From NCBI GenBank assembly GCA_964630905.1, contig CAZVWR010000003.1, positions 1 to 64,000 on the forward strand: DNA of 64,000 bases, written 5' to 3'. The DNA comes from JAGOEX01 sp964630905 (GTDB lineage: Bacteria > UBP6 > UBA1177). Below the pieces are notes generated by a model that saw only the letters and a list, made by a program, of their open reading frames with translations, was not told the origin of the DNA and did not search any database. Below are positions 35,181-42,807 of the stretch, piece by piece (position 1 is the stretch's first letter; every line of letters starts with the position of its first letter). A program made the translations under genes and the position numbers.

Positions 35181-35233
35181 AGTTTCCTTACAGCATAACT
35201 TGCAAGGATGAGTCCTGCGACCTGATAGAAGTA
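35181..35233 (-). pseudogene. Remnant of a tcdA 3' end
   Basis: 39 bases (35181-35219) are identical to the end of intact tcdA at 42824-42862, in the same orientation. Read on the minus strand, the fragment gives YQVAGLILASYAVRKLL against PQAAGLILASYAVRKLL of the intact protein, so the match continues weakly upstream of the exact part. There is no start or rest of the gene here. It might be an old gene copy, or the displaced end left by an insertion at the tcdA 3' end. Confidence 0.75.
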
Positions 35234-35280
35234 ATCCCCTCATGGAAGTGGCTTTTGGGGAGTTTGAAAAATCATTCTTT

Positions 35281-35309
35281 TTGACAGTGCAAAACTTCCA
35301 GTATATTAG
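35281..35309 (+). promoter_or_regulatory. Promoter-like sequence facing the patatin 3' end
   Basis: TTGACA (35281-35286, perfect) and TATTAG (35304-35309, 4 of 6) have a 17-base spacer. No plus-strand gene follows, so it may be chance or produce antisense RNA to the patatin gene. Confidence 0.3.
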
Positions 35310-35348
35310 TTTTTTCTTATTTACTGGTTGGGAGTTAAGAGGACGGCT

Positions 35349-36545
35349 TTATTTTTCTTCTGACTTGGCAATATTGCCTTTAATGGGAGTGGGTTCAATC
35401 TTTTGAACAAATTTCTTCCCAAGTTTTTGAATTTTTTCATCAAGCAATTTTCCAGATTCTTCGGATTGTTTCATAGATTCAATCATTAATTGTTCTGTGA
35501 ATTTAAGCTTTTTCCTTGCAATAAGTGGTTCTGCGACATTTTTAATACAAATTTTTGCATCTTCATATCCCTGTTCCATCCACGGTAGAATTTTTTCAGG
35601 ACTAAATGAAAGCATGTCCGATGTTGCACCATCTCTTTTTATAAAACTCTGCGGTCTTATTTCTAAAATAGTGGTATCAGGAAAATCATGTCTGCTCCAT
35701 AAAGAGCCATCAGATAGATGGGTTACAACAACAAAATTACAGCCATTATCAATAAGAGGAGTAATCGGTGTGTTCCCCTGAACTTTATTTGTTCCACCAA
35801 GGCCTCCGTCTCTATAATTTTTCCCATCAATTTTTTTTGGTGAAAATAAAATTGGTAGAGCTGCCGATGCAAGAATCACATCTGTGGCAAGATCTTCAGA
35901 CAAACCATTAACTCTAATAAATTCAGAGTTTTTTGTTTCAAAAAGACCTGTTTTCTCGGACAACAACCAGGTCAAAAGATCTTGAATAGCTCTTCCTTCA
36001 GACTCATAAACCGAAACAAAGAATGGAAAGCCATTTTTCAGATTTTTGATATCAACAGAGTTTTTTACAAGATTTTTTAACGGTTCGCTACTAAAAATGG
36101 ACTCTTCATCAGCAAAAACAATTTTTTTCACAGACCTTATAACATCTAAAACATCTTCATTGAGAAATTCAGAAACTTCTTTGTTTTTGGCAGCAGTATA
36201 AAATGTTTCAATTTTTAATAAATATTTTATGGGTCCAATGTTTAGCCCAAAATTTAAAAGAACCAGATACCTGAAATATGACTGAATTAACGGAGATATT
36301 ATGCCTTTGTTTGGCTGAAGGAAGTTAAGTTTGCAGATTTCTTTCCACAAAAACTCAAGCTTTGCGGCACCTTCTGAAAAAGATCCAGATGAAGCAAGCA
36401 CTGCACCATTTAAAGCACCTATACTTGCACCGGAAATCATATCAAATTCAAATCCATATTCAGCCAGGGCCTTAATTGCTCCAACCTGATATGCTCCCTT
36501 TGCACCGCCCCCTGAAAGAACAAGTCCCGTTTTAATTTTGCTCAA
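35349..36545 (-). CDS. Patatin-like phospholipase
   Basis: The 398-residue protein has the patatin hydrolase signature: oxyanion GGGAKGAYQ (about 12-20), nucleophile GASIG (Ser41) and catalytic Asp in YRDGGLGG (about D246). Such enzymes cleave acyl groups from membrane lipids; in CBASS-type defence they act as membrane-damaging effectors. Here it is the third gene after crfC and yjcZ. I prefer the TTG start at 36545: AAGGGA lies about 7 bases upstream and the protein then begins SKIKTGLVLSGGG as family members do. An ATG at 36578 would overlap yjcZ by 47 bases. The overlap with yjcZ (14 bases) implies coupled translation. Confidence 0.88.
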   Translation of the reverse strand: MSKIKTGLVLSGGGAKGAYQVGAIKALAEYGFEFDMISGASIGALNGAVLASSGSFSEGAAKLEFLWKEICKLNFLQPNKGIISPLIQSYFRYLVLLNFGLNIGPIKYLLKIETFYTAAKNKEVSEFLNEDVLDVIRSVKKIVFADEESIFSSEPLKNLVKNSVDIKNLKNGFPFFVSVYESEGRAIQDLLTWLLSEKTGLFETKNSEFIRVNGLSEDLATDVILASAALPILFSPKKIDGKNYRDGGLGGTNKVQGNTPITPLIDNGCNFVVVTHLSDGSLWSRHDFPDTTILEIRPQSFIKRDGATSDMLSFSPEKILPWMEQGYEDAKICIKNVAEPLIARKKLKFTEQLMIESMKQSEESGKLLDEKIQKLGKKFVQKIEPTPIKGNIAKSEEK

Positions 36546-37440
36546 AATCTTTCCCTTCAAATACTTCAGATACAACATGCTTCGAAAATGTTGCCGGGTT
36601 ATATATATGGGCTATTTGTCTTGGATATTCTTCAGGAAATTGAGTGGCTGAATATATTATGGGGCTTTCTTCAGGATTTGCCCAGTTCGACAAATAGGCA
36701 AGTGCATCAATTAATTCAGATTCTCTTTTATCTGACTTCATAATAAATTTTGTTTCAAATGCTTCGTTACCCCCTAGTTCCTCTCTTGTTCTTATTATGA
36801 GTTTGTTTTCGAGATCTGCTAAGAATTGCAAACGGGTTCTTTGATCATTAATTACTTTTGTAATAAAATATCCAAAATCGCCCCACCTTAGTTCTTCAAG
36901 AACAGCAGCCACTCTTCCTGCAATTGAGAAATCATTCAGTTTTGAAGCTTTCCATTTATCTAAAACTGAATCCATATGTCTTTTTGCTTTCTGTTCAAAA
37001 TCAATTCTTTTTATCTCTTTTTCCAAAGTCTTCACTCTGCTTTGAAACAACTCATTAAGTTCATTTAACGATTTTCTTGTTTCAATCGAATAATCTATTA
37101 TTTTTGACTGACTTGATTGTATTTTGTCAATACTTTCGAATGCTTTTATTACAGCAATGTTTGTCAAAGAAAGAGATTCTGTCACTTCAGTGAGCCACCT
37201 AAGACTTCCTTCAAGTCCGTCTATCAGACACATATTTATTTCATTTTGTCTTCGATGATCCTTCCCGGGAATTGAATCACAAAAACGGTCAACAAAACCG
37301 CCTCTTGATCTTTTGACTCTTACATGGTCTTTTGCAACATCAATTCCGTTCGCAAAATCAACAATGAACTTATCAGGCAAATTTGGCAATTTTTCTATGA
37401 TTTCTTTTTTATCATCAAAAAATCTTTGAATGTCATTCAT
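36532..37440 (-). CDS. yjcZ: YjcZ/RdcB family protein
   Basis: The 302-residue protein is the neighbour of a crfC homologue, as yjcZ is in E. coli, with similar length and an alpha-helical, coiled-coil middle (about 95-155). The region LPDKFIVDFANGIDVAKDHVRVKRSRGGFVDR and RRQNEINMCLIDGLEGSLRWLTELTESL-like stretch fit the RdcB family as I know it. In E. coli RdcA (CrfC) and RdcB (YjcZ) control clustering of diguanylate cyclase DgcE at the pole. No GGDEF protein is encoded nearby, so here it may act with the GTPase and the phospholipase. It has GAGG 5 bases before the ATG. Confidence 0.75.
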   Translation of the reverse strand: MNDIQRFFDDKKEIIEKLPNLPDKFIVDFANGIDVAKDHVRVKRSRGGFVDRFCDSIPGKDHRRQNEINMCLIDGLEGSLRWLTEVTESLSLTNIAVIKAFESIDKIQSSQSKIIDYSIETRKSLNELNELFQSRVKTLEKEIKRIDFEQKAKRHMDSVLDKWKASKLNDFSIAGRVAAVLEELRWGDFGYFITKVINDQRTRLQFLADLENKLIIRTREELGGNEAFETKFIMKSDKRESELIDALAYLSNWANPEESPIIYSATQFPEEYPRQIAHIYNPATFSKHVVSEVFEGKDFEQN

Positions 37441-37441
37441 C

Positions 37442-39814
37442 TCAACCTCTGTTGATTACAGTCTCTACTTCATTTTTTAAAAGAGCCGCGTGGTCTTTTG
37501 TTTTGCCGAGCTTTTTTATAAGTTTTTTAAAAGACTTTACCAGCTCTTCCTGTTCTTTTTTGTTTTTCTGCTTATCTTTTATTCCCTGTAGGAAGTCACT
37601 TCTAATGTTCTCAATGGTTGTTTTGAAAGTTGAAAAGAAGTCTTCTATTGATTCGTTTAAGGGGACTTTTACTGTTTTTTCAATGGCATTTTCAATGCCG
37701 CTAAAAGATTTCTTCGTTGTTTCAAAACAACTATTTTTTATAATATTCATGTCAATTTCAAAACGATTGACATACTCTCTGCCCCAATCTGAATTTATAA
37801 AGCTAAAAAATCTGGAAATTTTCGCCCACCCACCATCTTTGTCCCTCCAGCCTGACTTGTCTTTAATAACATTCTCAAACACATCTTCAGCTGAAACATT
37901 AATTTCAAGTTTTTTTGAAGATGGAACTTCTATATTGAGATTAAAACCAAACTCATCAAGTCTATTTTTTATAGAATCTTTTACATTTTCAATGTTTTTT
38001 TCAATTTCTGTTTTAAAATCTTTCTGGAATTTTTTTAGTCCCTTATCAACATTCTTTTTTATTTCTATTTCTGTGTTTACAAAGATTCCCTTAATGTTGT
38101 CTTGGATATTATTAACAAAATCTTCAGCGGCTTTTTTTTCACCGTAAAAATTTATAACTGGATTTTGAGGATTCCATTTATGATTATTTTCAGTATCTTT
38201 TTTAAATATCTTTTCAATATTTTTAAAAAAATCACCCTCTTTCTCAGCTTCTTTAAAATGCTTTTTCTCAAGCAACTTTCCCTCCTTAAAAAAACTGTCG
38301 AGAACTTTTTGAAGATTGTCTTTTGAGTTTATAAACATTTCTTCAATCTCCTCATCCACCTTTTTAAGCATTTTGCCGGATGATTTTTTTATGTTTTTTT
38401 CACTTTCTTCAACTCTTTCAATGTCATTTTGGAGGGAATCTATTTGTTTTTGCAGCTCTTTTATGTCTTTTGAAAGTGCCCCGTCTCTCGTATTTAAAAA
38501 GTTTTCAATTCTTGATGCTGTGTCAAGAAGTTTTGATGCTGATGAATCAACTGCGAAAATGGCTGATTTATTATAAGAATGTTCTATTATTTCTTCTAAT
38601 GGTTTCTGAAACAAAGATTCTTTCCATAAAGCTTCCGCACACTCCTTTGCCTCATCAACATCGTTTAATTTGTTTTCCCATCTGCTTCCAAATGCTTCTT
38701 TGGCAAAATCTTTTACCCATGGATTTTCTTTGATATCAGGCAGACAGCCATTAATTTCTAACTCATAGAGAGCTTTATTTGCAAGAAAACCCAATTTTGC
38801 TGAAACAGGATATATGTTGTTTTCTTCTTCAAGAATCCCCTTTAATAAGTCTTGTGATATAAATTTTTTAACACTTGATTCATCATCGCAATTTCTATCT
38901 TTTTCATCAAATTTATTAACAAGAGCGAATAGTCTTCCTTTTGAAACCTCAGATATTTCTCTTAAGTATTCTCTAACTTCTTCGTCTGCCTCAGATTTTA
39001 ACTGAGAATAATCTAAAACAGCTAAAACAGCAGACGCTTTTTTCATCTGCTCCTTCAACATAGCTTTTAAATGTTTTTGCTTTGACTCGTTTGGTCCTGG
39101 AGTATCTAAAAGTGTCAATACTCCACCAGGATTCTCCAGTTCTTTTAATGATGAAAACTCTATCTCTATTACAGGCAATTCATGAATTTCATCATAGTCT
39201 GTAAAAGGGAAATCAACATCATATTCATTGCATATTCTGACCAAATCATTAAGTATTTTTAAAAACTCAAATATTTCTTCTGGTCCTTCATATTTTTCTT
39301 TGGGCTTTGCTCCGGAAGATATGAAATTCAAAATTTCTTTAATATCATCATTATCCTTTTTATCCTTTTTTAAACCCTCTGTTTTGTCTTTTTGTTTTAG
39401 TATCTCTTTTTTTAACAATTCCAACAAATTGCTTATGGGTTTATAGTTATGAAAATTCAAGATAGGGACGGTTAATCCTTGTCTGTGTCTTATAAGTGTT
39501 GGAATTGCCGTCATCGGTCTGTTTCTGTTAGGCATCACCTCGTTCCCAACAATTGCATTTATTGAGGTAGATTTTCCTGCTTTCATCGTACCAACTATTG
39601 CTAAAACCATTTCTAAGTTTGCAAGTTTGTTCTTTTCACCAGATAAAACTTCAATTTCTTTAGGTGTAGAATATTTGTCAAAAGTTTGTTTCTGTTCGCC
39701 AATATTTTCAGTTAAAATATTGTTTTGATCCAGCATTTCCTGCAGAATTTCACACTCGACATTCAATAGTCTCAATGCTTCTTCCCTTAAAAGCTCAAAA
39801 TTTTTTAAATGCAT
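37442..39814 (-). CDS. crfC: Dynamin-like GTPase CrfC/RdcA family
   Basis: The 790-residue protein matches E. coli CrfC (YjdA): NLEMVLAIVGTMKAGKSTSINAIVGNEVMPNRNRPMTA with P-loop GTMKAGKS (about 75-82), G2 Thr in RPMTAIPT, G3 LLDTPGPNE (about 237), G4 NKFD (about 300). A long Lys/Glu helical region follows (about 430-790). Dynamin-like proteins reshape membranes using GTP. The short clamp-binding motif known from E. coli CrfC near residue 40 is not evident. Start ATG at 39814 has AAGGAG upstream; the TTG at 39838 is rejected. It heads the operon with yjcZ and patatin genes. Confidence 0.9.
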   Translation of the reverse strand: MHLKNFELLREEALRLLNVECEILQEMLDQNNILTENIGEQKQTFDKYSTPKEIEVLSGEKNKLANLEMVLAIVGTMKAGKSTSINAIVGNEVMPNRNRPMTAIPTLIRHRQGLTVPILNFHNYKPISNLLELLKKEILKQKDKTEGLKKDKKDNDDIKEILNFISSGAKPKEKYEGPEEIFEFLKILNDLVRICNEYDVDFPFTDYDEIHELPVIEIEFSSLKELENPGGVLTLLDTPGPNESKQKHLKAMLKEQMKKASAVLAVLDYSQLKSEADEEVREYLREISEVSKGRLFALVNKFDEKDRNCDDESSVKKFISQDLLKGILEEENNIYPVSAKLGFLANKALYELEINGCLPDIKENPWVKDFAKEAFGSRWENKLNDVDEAKECAEALWKESLFQKPLEEIIEHSYNKSAIFAVDSSASKLLDTASRIENFLNTRDGALSKDIKELQKQIDSLQNDIERVEESEKNIKKSSGKMLKKVDEEIEEMFINSKDNLQKVLDSFFKEGKLLEKKHFKEAEKEGDFFKNIEKIFKKDTENNHKWNPQNPVINFYGEKKAAEDFVNNIQDNIKGIFVNTEIEIKKNVDKGLKKFQKDFKTEIEKNIENVKDSIKNRLDEFGFNLNIEVPSSKKLEINVSAEDVFENVIKDKSGWRDKDGGWAKISRFFSFINSDWGREYVNRFEIDMNIIKNSCFETTKKSFSGIENAIEKTVKVPLNESIEDFFSTFKTTIENIRSDFLQGIKDKQKNKKEQEELVKSFKKLIKKLGKTKDHAALLKNEVETVINRG

Positions 39815-39865
39815 TATTTTCTCCTTAAAAAACAACAAAAAACTTACTTCGATTCGTTTCGGGTT

Positions 39866-39893
39866 ATTCTATCTTTTCAATTTAACAAATCAA
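39866..39893 (-). promoter_or_regulatory. Promoter of the crfC-yjcZ-patatin operon
   Basis: On the minus strand TTGATT (39888-39893) and TAGAAT (39866-39871) have a 16-base spacer. The -10 box has 5 of 6 consensus bases. The 27-bp shared element lies 34 bases further upstream. Confidence 0.5.
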
Positions 39894-39926
39894 CAAAATC
39901 CCCTCACATTTCCCTTTTACCTCAAC

Positions 39927-39953
39927 CACTTGGACACATGATGCCCAACCTCT
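39927..39953 (+). repeat. 27-bp shared upstream element, copy 1 (crfC side)
   Basis: It matches 40939-40965 at 22 of 27 positions, including the exact 13-base ATGCCCAACCTCT. It lies upstream of the crfC promoter. A second copy upstream of the WYL regulator operon suggests a common regulator site. Confidence 0.7.
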
Positions 39954-40035
39954 TTTTTCTGATGATGGTCTTGGATGAGATTCAGTTTTGACAAGTTTGC
40001 GGAGTGGGTTTTAAAGTATTTTTAAGGATTAATTT

Positions 40036-40827
40036 TCACAGTCCCCAGATTGTGACCCGATCAAGTTTGCTGTTGTAGGATATGGTTATGTTTTCTATGT
40101 TTCCATTCCCAAGATAGATGACGGCTTTGTAATTCTCCCCTTTTTTAACTGTTTCGGTGATTTTCACTTTCACACAGTCATAATTGTTCCTTCTTGCTAT
40201 TTCACATGCCTCATTTGCAAACTCTGCCTGCTCTCTTTGGGGTGCGAAATATGAAACTGCAAGTATTGTCCATATAACGGTCAGCCCGATAAAAAAGTAA
40301 AACGGGTATTTCTTTAATCCCAGATGTGCCGATCTCTGCCAGATATACCAGGGTAATATCAGGAAAGAGAGTTGTTTTACAAAAGGTAGAGGCTTTCCTT
40401 CTTTTTTCATTTTCTTAAGATCAAAAAAGAAAGTTCCAAACAGCAGAAGTCCTGTGATCAGCAGAACAATTGCCGAGCCATCTCTCCCAAGAGAAAGTGT
40501 CATCCAGTTAATTATGATAAAAAAGATAAATATGCCTGAGTATATCCACCCGATACGGTTTTCAGGAGATTTCATATCTTTCAGCAAGTCTTCAAAAACG
40601 GTAGTTTTTTGTAATGAAGGCATAAGTGGCGGAGCGAAAAGCTCCTCCGGGAAGAACGGGGACAACTCACTGAGGGATGCTTTTATCCACTCGCCGGTTC
40701 CCGGCCAGACCATTGTATCTTTCCTTATGATCTGTGCCTGAATTGCCATTTTAATTTCCTCAACTGAACAGGGTCCTTTTGCCGTCCCTTCAAAACTGTA
40801 ATACCACTTTTTTGTTTCTTCGCTCAT
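40036..40827 (-). CDS. GYF_2 (DUF4339) domain membrane protein
   Basis: The 263-residue protein starts with a GYF_2-type domain: KWYYSFEGTAKGPCSVEEIKMAIQ and WPGTGEWIKASLSEL (about 7-60). About four membrane helices follow (about 97-120, 124-145, 158-180, 183-205), and a charged C-terminal tail with a small DUF-like beta-rich part. GYF_2 domains often bind peptides or act as adaptors in membrane proteins. I prefer the ATG at 40827 with GGGGAG 7 bases upstream over the longer frame to 40872. Its role in this block is unknown. Confidence 0.75.
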   Translation of the reverse strand: MSEETKKWYYSFEGTAKGPCSVEEIKMAIQAQIIRKDTMVWPGTGEWIKASLSELSPFFPEELFAPPLMPSLQKTTVFEDLLKDMKSPENRIGWIYSGIFIFFIIINWMTLSLGRDGSAIVLLITGLLLFGTFFFDLKKMKKEGKPLPFVKQLSFLILPWYIWQRSAHLGLKKYPFYFFIGLTVIWTILAVSYFAPQREQAEFANEACEIARRNNYDCVKVKITETVKKGENYKAVIYLGNGNIENITISYNSKLDRVTIWGL

Positions 40828-40854
40828 TTTTAAGCTCCCCGAAAAGATTAAATT

Positions 40855-40883
40855 TTTATACCTGCCGGACATTCATTCAGCAA
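40855..40883 (-). promoter_or_regulatory. Promoter of the GYF-domain gene
   Basis: On the minus strand TATAAA (40855-40860) is preceded after 17 bases by TTGCTG (40878-40883). The -35 box is weak. Confidence 0.4.
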
Positions 40884-40884
40884 A

Positions 40885-40906
40885 CGGTTGCATTATCTGC
40901 TAACCG
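40885..40906. other. Small hairpin in the divergent intergenic region
   Basis: CGGTTGCA (40885-40892) and TGCTAACCG (40898-40906) can form an eight-pair stem with one bulged T and a five-base loop. It lies between the GYF gene promoter and the shared element, and may be an operator or an RNA hairpin. Confidence 0.35.
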
Positions 40907-40938
40907 GTAGGGCATATAACGCCCCACAGAAAAATTTT

Positions 40939-40965
40939 CACATGGACATTCCATGCCCAACCTCT
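40939..40965 (+). repeat. 27-bp shared upstream element, copy 2, with palindrome
   Basis: Matches copy 1 (39927-39953) at 22 of 27 positions. It contains a perfect palindrome CATGGA-cat-TCCATG (40941-40955). A TATAAT box (40970-40975) begins 4 bases downstream, so a repressor bound here would block the WYL operon promoter. Confidence 0.7.
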
Positions 40966-40969
40966 GGTT

Positions 40970-40975
40970 TATAAT
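40970..40975 (+). promoter_or_regulatory. Perfect -10 box of the WYL operon
   Basis: TATAAT at 40970-40975, with no good -35 box 16-18 bases upstream, where the palindrome lies. The start of the first gene is at 41012. Confidence 0.5.
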
Positions 40976-41011
40976 CGGATGTGTCATTAATGTTTTTTTC
41001 AGGAGGAGACG

Positions 41012-41584
41012 ATGAAGAAGAACTTACCGGTTCCGCAGGAAGTACGGGCCAGACTTAAGATGATGTCGGGTTATCATGAGGCGAAGAATGCTCTTTCACA
41101 AAGCAGGTTCCCGGTTGTGAAGAAAAGCTATGTGATCAAGAGTGATGGCGATGAAATTGATGAAATGACTGAAAGGGTTAACGGAATTCTTGAAGGTGAG
41201 ATCACTAAACTCAGGGATCATGCTCTCGGAGTGGTCGAAAGATTTGTAAATTCTCTTGAGGTTGCCATGTGTGACTTCCTGAAAGAACATGGGGTTGAGC
41301 CTGTTGATCTTGTGCTCGGGAATGATCCTTTCTGGCGGTTGAAAGAGCTCCCAATGGTTATAACCACTTACGGTTTTGAAGAACGGCTTATTTTCAAGGG
41401 TCTCGGAGATCTTCTCCTTACCAGGGGGAAGATTATGGGTCTTGATGAATATCCCGGTTTTGCAGTTTCAGCCCTCGACAATGTTTTTGAAGCGGGAGTT
41501 TCATCAGTGTTCAAAAAAATGGGGATTATCATAAAAGATGAAAAAAAGACAGAACTTTTAACAGCGGAGGGTAGTGATGCTTAA
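41012..41584 (+). CDS. Unknown protein, first gene of WYL-regulator operon
   Basis: The 190-residue protein has no family I recognise. It is soluble, with charged N-terminal helices (MKKNLPVPQEVRARLKMMSGYHEAKNALSQSR), a middle heptad-like stretch (VNGILEGEITKLRDHALGVVERFVNSL) and a C-terminal alternating part with ITTYGFEERLIFKGLGDLLLTRG. Strong ribosome site AGGAGG before ATG. It overlaps the next gene by 8 bases and shares the operon with a WYL transcription regulator. It might be a target, sensor or toxin-like component, but there is no direct evidence. Confidence 0.7.
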   Translation: MKKNLPVPQEVRARLKMMSGYHEAKNALSQSRFPVVKKSYVIKSDGDEIDEMTERVNGILEGEITKLRDHALGVVERFVNSLEVAMCDFLKEHGVEPVDLVLGNDPFWRLKELPMVITTYGFEERLIFKGLGDLLLTRGKIMGLDEYPGFAVSALDNVFEAGVSSVFKKMGIIIKDEKKTELLTAEGSDA

Positions 41585-41792
41585 TCTATTTAAAAGGATA
41601 TTCGGTGTTGATGCTGATGAAGTACATCTTTTCGGAGCATCTTTCAAAGAACGGATCGAAGAAGGTGTTGAGATCTTTTTTGAAGGAATTGAAGATGTGT
41701 CCAGAGCGGTGACATCATTTGGTGAAGAGGACAGTGAAACGGCTGATAGTTTGGAAGATGTCACGGAAGAAGTTGAAATCATTGAGCCCTGA
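41577..41792 (+). CDS. Small acidic protein of unknown function
   Basis: The 71-residue protein is strongly acidic in its C-terminal half (EEDSETADSLEDVTEEVEIIEP) and has a hydrophobic N-terminus MLNLFKRIFGVDADEV. No family recognised. GGAGG lies 6 bases before the ATG at 41577, which overlaps the upstream stop by 8 bases. Its size, acidity and position recall an antitoxin-like partner, but that is only a guess. Confidence 0.6.
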   Translation: MLNLFKRIFGVDADEVHLFGASFKERIEEGVEIFFEGIEDVSRAVTSFGEEDSETADSLEDVTEEVEIIEP

Positions 41793-41827
41793 TGGTATCA
41801 TCGCGGCTGGAATAACCGGAGGATAAA

Positions 41828-42796
41828 ATGTCAAACCTGTCACGGATAACATTCATTGATGAACGGATCAGATCAAGGGGATTTGTCACAAGAAAAGAGG
41901 TCGCTGAAGAATTTGAAGTCCATATTGACACAGTTAAACGGGACATCGAGTATATGCGGCTTTTTCTAAACGCTCCGCTTGAATATTCAAACAAATTTCA
42001 TGGGTACACCTACTCCACACCGTTTGAAACTGTGTTTTCAGCCGCTGAAGATGCTGCTCTGTATTATATCTTCGTTCACCGGATAACTGACGGATTCCGT
42101 CTTGGCGGTGTTCCTTATGTGCCGGTTATTTCAAAAGATATCTTAACAAAAATAAAGAGTTATGTACCAAGTGAATATGAAAACATCCTTGACAGCGTTG
42201 TTTATGATTCATCTGACCAGGACATCATGGACATAAGGGATTTTCGGAACATATTGCGATCCATAAAAAACAGCTTCCAGCTTGAGATGGGTTACTGCAA
42301 CGCAAAAGGGGAAATTTCATCAAGAGTTGTTGAGCCGATGCTTCTGACAAACTATCTTGGAAAATGGTATATCATAGGATACTGCCACAAACGGAAGGAG
42401 CTTGCGGTCTTTCTCATATCAAGGATAACAAATTGCCGGGTGACTGAAAACATGTTTGAAAATTCAGTCACAAAAAAAGAACTCAAAAATTACACAGACG
42501 GCTCATTCGGAATGTTCAAATCATCAAAGACCGCACTCGCAACGATCAGAATATTTGAACCGTCAATGCATTATGTGAAAAACCAGAAATGGCATAAAGA
42601 TCAGACAGTTACAGAAGGATCATCCAGCGGCATCAATTATATTGAAATAACTCTGCCCGTCGGAGAAAGACACAACGAGATCATTGCAAGAACAATGGCC
42701 TACGCCCCGGACAGCGAGATCGTCGCTCCGAAAGAATTAAGGGACAAGTGGCTTGACACCATAAGGAAGATGTGGAATAAATACGGAACTCTCTGA
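41828..42796 (+). CDS. WYL-domain transcriptional regulator (DeoR-like HTH)
   Basis: The 322-residue protein has an N-terminal winged HTH (about 8-60: RGFVTRKEVAEEFEVHIDTVKRDIEYMR), a WYL domain with the GKWYIIGYC motif (about W180-Y181) and a C-terminal WCX-like region ending in WLDTIRKMWNKYG. WYL domains bind ligands, and WYL regulators such as BrxR and CapW repress phage-defence operons. It probably binds the palindromic element upstream of its operon. A GGAGGATAAA-type ribosome site precedes the ATG. Confidence 0.88.
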   Translation: MSNLSRITFIDERIRSRGFVTRKEVAEEFEVHIDTVKRDIEYMRLFLNAPLEYSNKFHGYTYSTPFETVFSAAEDAALYYIFVHRITDGFRLGGVPYVPVISKDILTKIKSYVPSEYENILDSVVYDSSDQDIMDIRDFRNILRSIKNSFQLEMGYCNAKGEISSRVVEPMLLTNYLGKWYIIGYCHKRKELAVFLISRITNCRVTENMFENSVTKKELKNYTDGSFGMFKSSKTALATIRIFEPSMHYVKNQKWHKDQTVTEGSSSGINYIEITLPVGERHNEIIARTMAYAPDSEIVAPKELRDKWLDTIRKMWNKYGTL

Positions 42797-42807
42797 CGAC
42801 CGATAAT

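Noticed and set aside
35298..35327. CCAGTA...TACTGG inverted repeat as a terminator after the ATPase gene
   Set aside because: The loop is 18 bases and the stem only 6 with AT-rich content, so it is not convincing.
36546..36578. Upstream ATG extension of the patatin protein
   Set aside because: It would overlap yjcZ by 47 bases; the TTG at 36545 has a ribosome site and matches the family N-terminus.
37452..38147. 231-codon open frame on the plus strand inside crfC
   Set aside because: It is antisense to a gene with clear conserved GTPase domain and helical tail; its product is low-complexity Phe/Ser/Leu as expected from the reverse of Lys/Glu codons.
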